Shown piece after piece: positions 58,385 through 58,911 of a stretch of DNA of 58,911 nt (the first letter of the stretch is position 1; each line of letters opens with the position of its first letter). Below the pieces are notes generated by a model that saw only the letters and a list, made by a program, of their open reading frames with translations, was not told the DNA's origin and ran no database searches. Origin of the DNA: Anaerolineaceae bacterium (lineage in GTDB: Bacteria > Chloroflexota > Anaerolineae > Anaerolineales > Anaerolineaceae); contig JARKPB010000001.1 of NCBI GenBank assembly GCA_029975475.1, positions 1 through 58,911 of the forward strand. Reading direction: 5' to 3'. The translations under genes and the position numbers were made by a program.

Positions 58385-58911
58385 TTTGAAAGAAGCGGAA
58401 CCTTTTATGAGTCAGCAGCTTGGGCGAGCTTTTTAGAAGATCGAATTTTCGAAAAATTCCTTTGGCTCTTGATGCACTACAATTTTACTGTATGACCACG
58501 AAGTTAAGTAAATTATCCTGTGGTTGTAATTGACTTATAAAACTACCCATTTCGTCAAAATCTTAAAACCGGAGCCATAAGTTTCTTGGAGACCTGGTAA
58601 AAGATGGAATTCCACCTGGCCCCATCGAAAACCAGGCGCTCAATGCCTTGCTGTTTCTCTAACGGAACATACTGCAAATGGCTCTCCAATTCCACTCAAT
58701 GCGCTGCTTGCCAAACATTTGTAACGCCTGATTTGATAAGGACAATGATTTTGAGCGATCTCAGATCATTGGTGAGAAAGGAAAGGGCGAAAAAACCGCG
58801 CTACCCTGCTGCTGTCCGGCCTTGCCCCCTTAAGGAGCAAATTACCCGGCGCCGTAAAATCGGCGGCGAAGTTGGCGAGATTTGACCAACCTTCCAGTCC
58901 GCAACCTTCCG
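58385..58911. other. 527-nt right end, no recognisable gene
   Basis: Composition changes from AT-rich back toward GC-rich along the stretch. An imperfect palindrome GAATTTTCGAAAAATTC lies near 58443-58459, and TTACTT-N18-TAAAAT may be a minus-strand promoter for the DUF998 gene. A 93-codon open frame at 58604-58885 on the plus strand matches nothing I know and is not called. Confidence 0.4.

Noticed and set aside
58604-58885. 93-codon plus-strand open frame at the right end
   Set aside because: No Shine-Dalgarno, no recognisable motif, and composition typical of a chance frame.

Overview
The window is about 58.9 kb of GC-rich bacterial chromosome that opens inside a 23S rRNA gene. Gene content suggests a fermentative anaerobe: single-chain pyruvate:ferredoxin oxidoreductase with its dihydroorotate-dehydrogenase-like partner, a second four-subunit 2-oxoacid:ferredoxin oxidoreductase, bacterial HerA/NurA, many Thr/Pro-rich lipoproteins with LysM modules, and surface proteins with 'GG-x-FG-x-P' repeats. 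From these I infer a Chloroflexota bacterium, most likely of the Anaerolineae; this is a judgement from gene style, not a phylogeny. No prophage, insertion sequence, CRISPR array or tRNA was recognised.

Layout. 1-1.2 kb: 3' part of 23S rRNA and 5S rRNA. 1.4-2.0 kb: rpsU and infA. 2.0-6.7 kb: nifJ and a DHOD-like gene. 6.9-15.1 kb (minus strand): Nudix hydrolase, LysM lipoprotein, CYTH protein, small membrane protein, large glycosyltransferase-like membrane protein, then a translationally coupled herA / HAS-barrel-like / nurA operon for DNA end processing. 15.2-20.5 kb: thiolase, epimerase and the 2-oxoacid:ferredoxin oxidoreductase operon. 20.8-27.1 kb: lipoproteins, a TetR regulator with an epimerase, a nitroreductase and a lipoprotein phosphoesterase.

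27.1-36.2 kb is the most interesting part. An IclR-family regulator sits between a divergent methylmalonate-semialdehyde dehydrogenase gene and a six-gene operon: IolD-like ThDP hydrolase, split transketolase (two genes), RpiB/LacAB-type isomerase, GPH-family symporter and Gfo/Idh/MocA oxidoreductase. It resembles inositol catabolism at both ends (IolA-like, IolD-like) but lacks iolB, iolC, iolE and iolJ in the window and uses pentose-phosphate-type enzymes instead. A perfect 17-3-17 palindrome holding two face-to-face promoters controls the divergon, and a related CAAC-N3-GTTG core precedes the operon.

36.3-49.7 kb: SLC13-type permease, acetyltransferase-like protein, DUF2254 membrane protein, an ABC exporter with what looks like a small-ORF attenuator leader, a divergent LuxR-HTH/TM/Kelch membrane regulator, a repeat-rich secreted protein, a hydrolase, a DEAD-box helicase and a TDT-family transporter. 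50.2-52.6 kb: a receptor-like diguanylate cyclase broken by a frameshift in a T8 tract. 52.7-57.2 kb: DUF4256, PNPOx-like and unknown proteins, then a sugar cluster (xylose-isomerase-like TIM barrel, D-lyxose isomerase-like cupin, BKACE enzyme) preceded by helically phased repeats. The right end carries an AT-rich DUF998 membrane protein gene that looks acquired, and about 0.5 kb with no recognisable gene.
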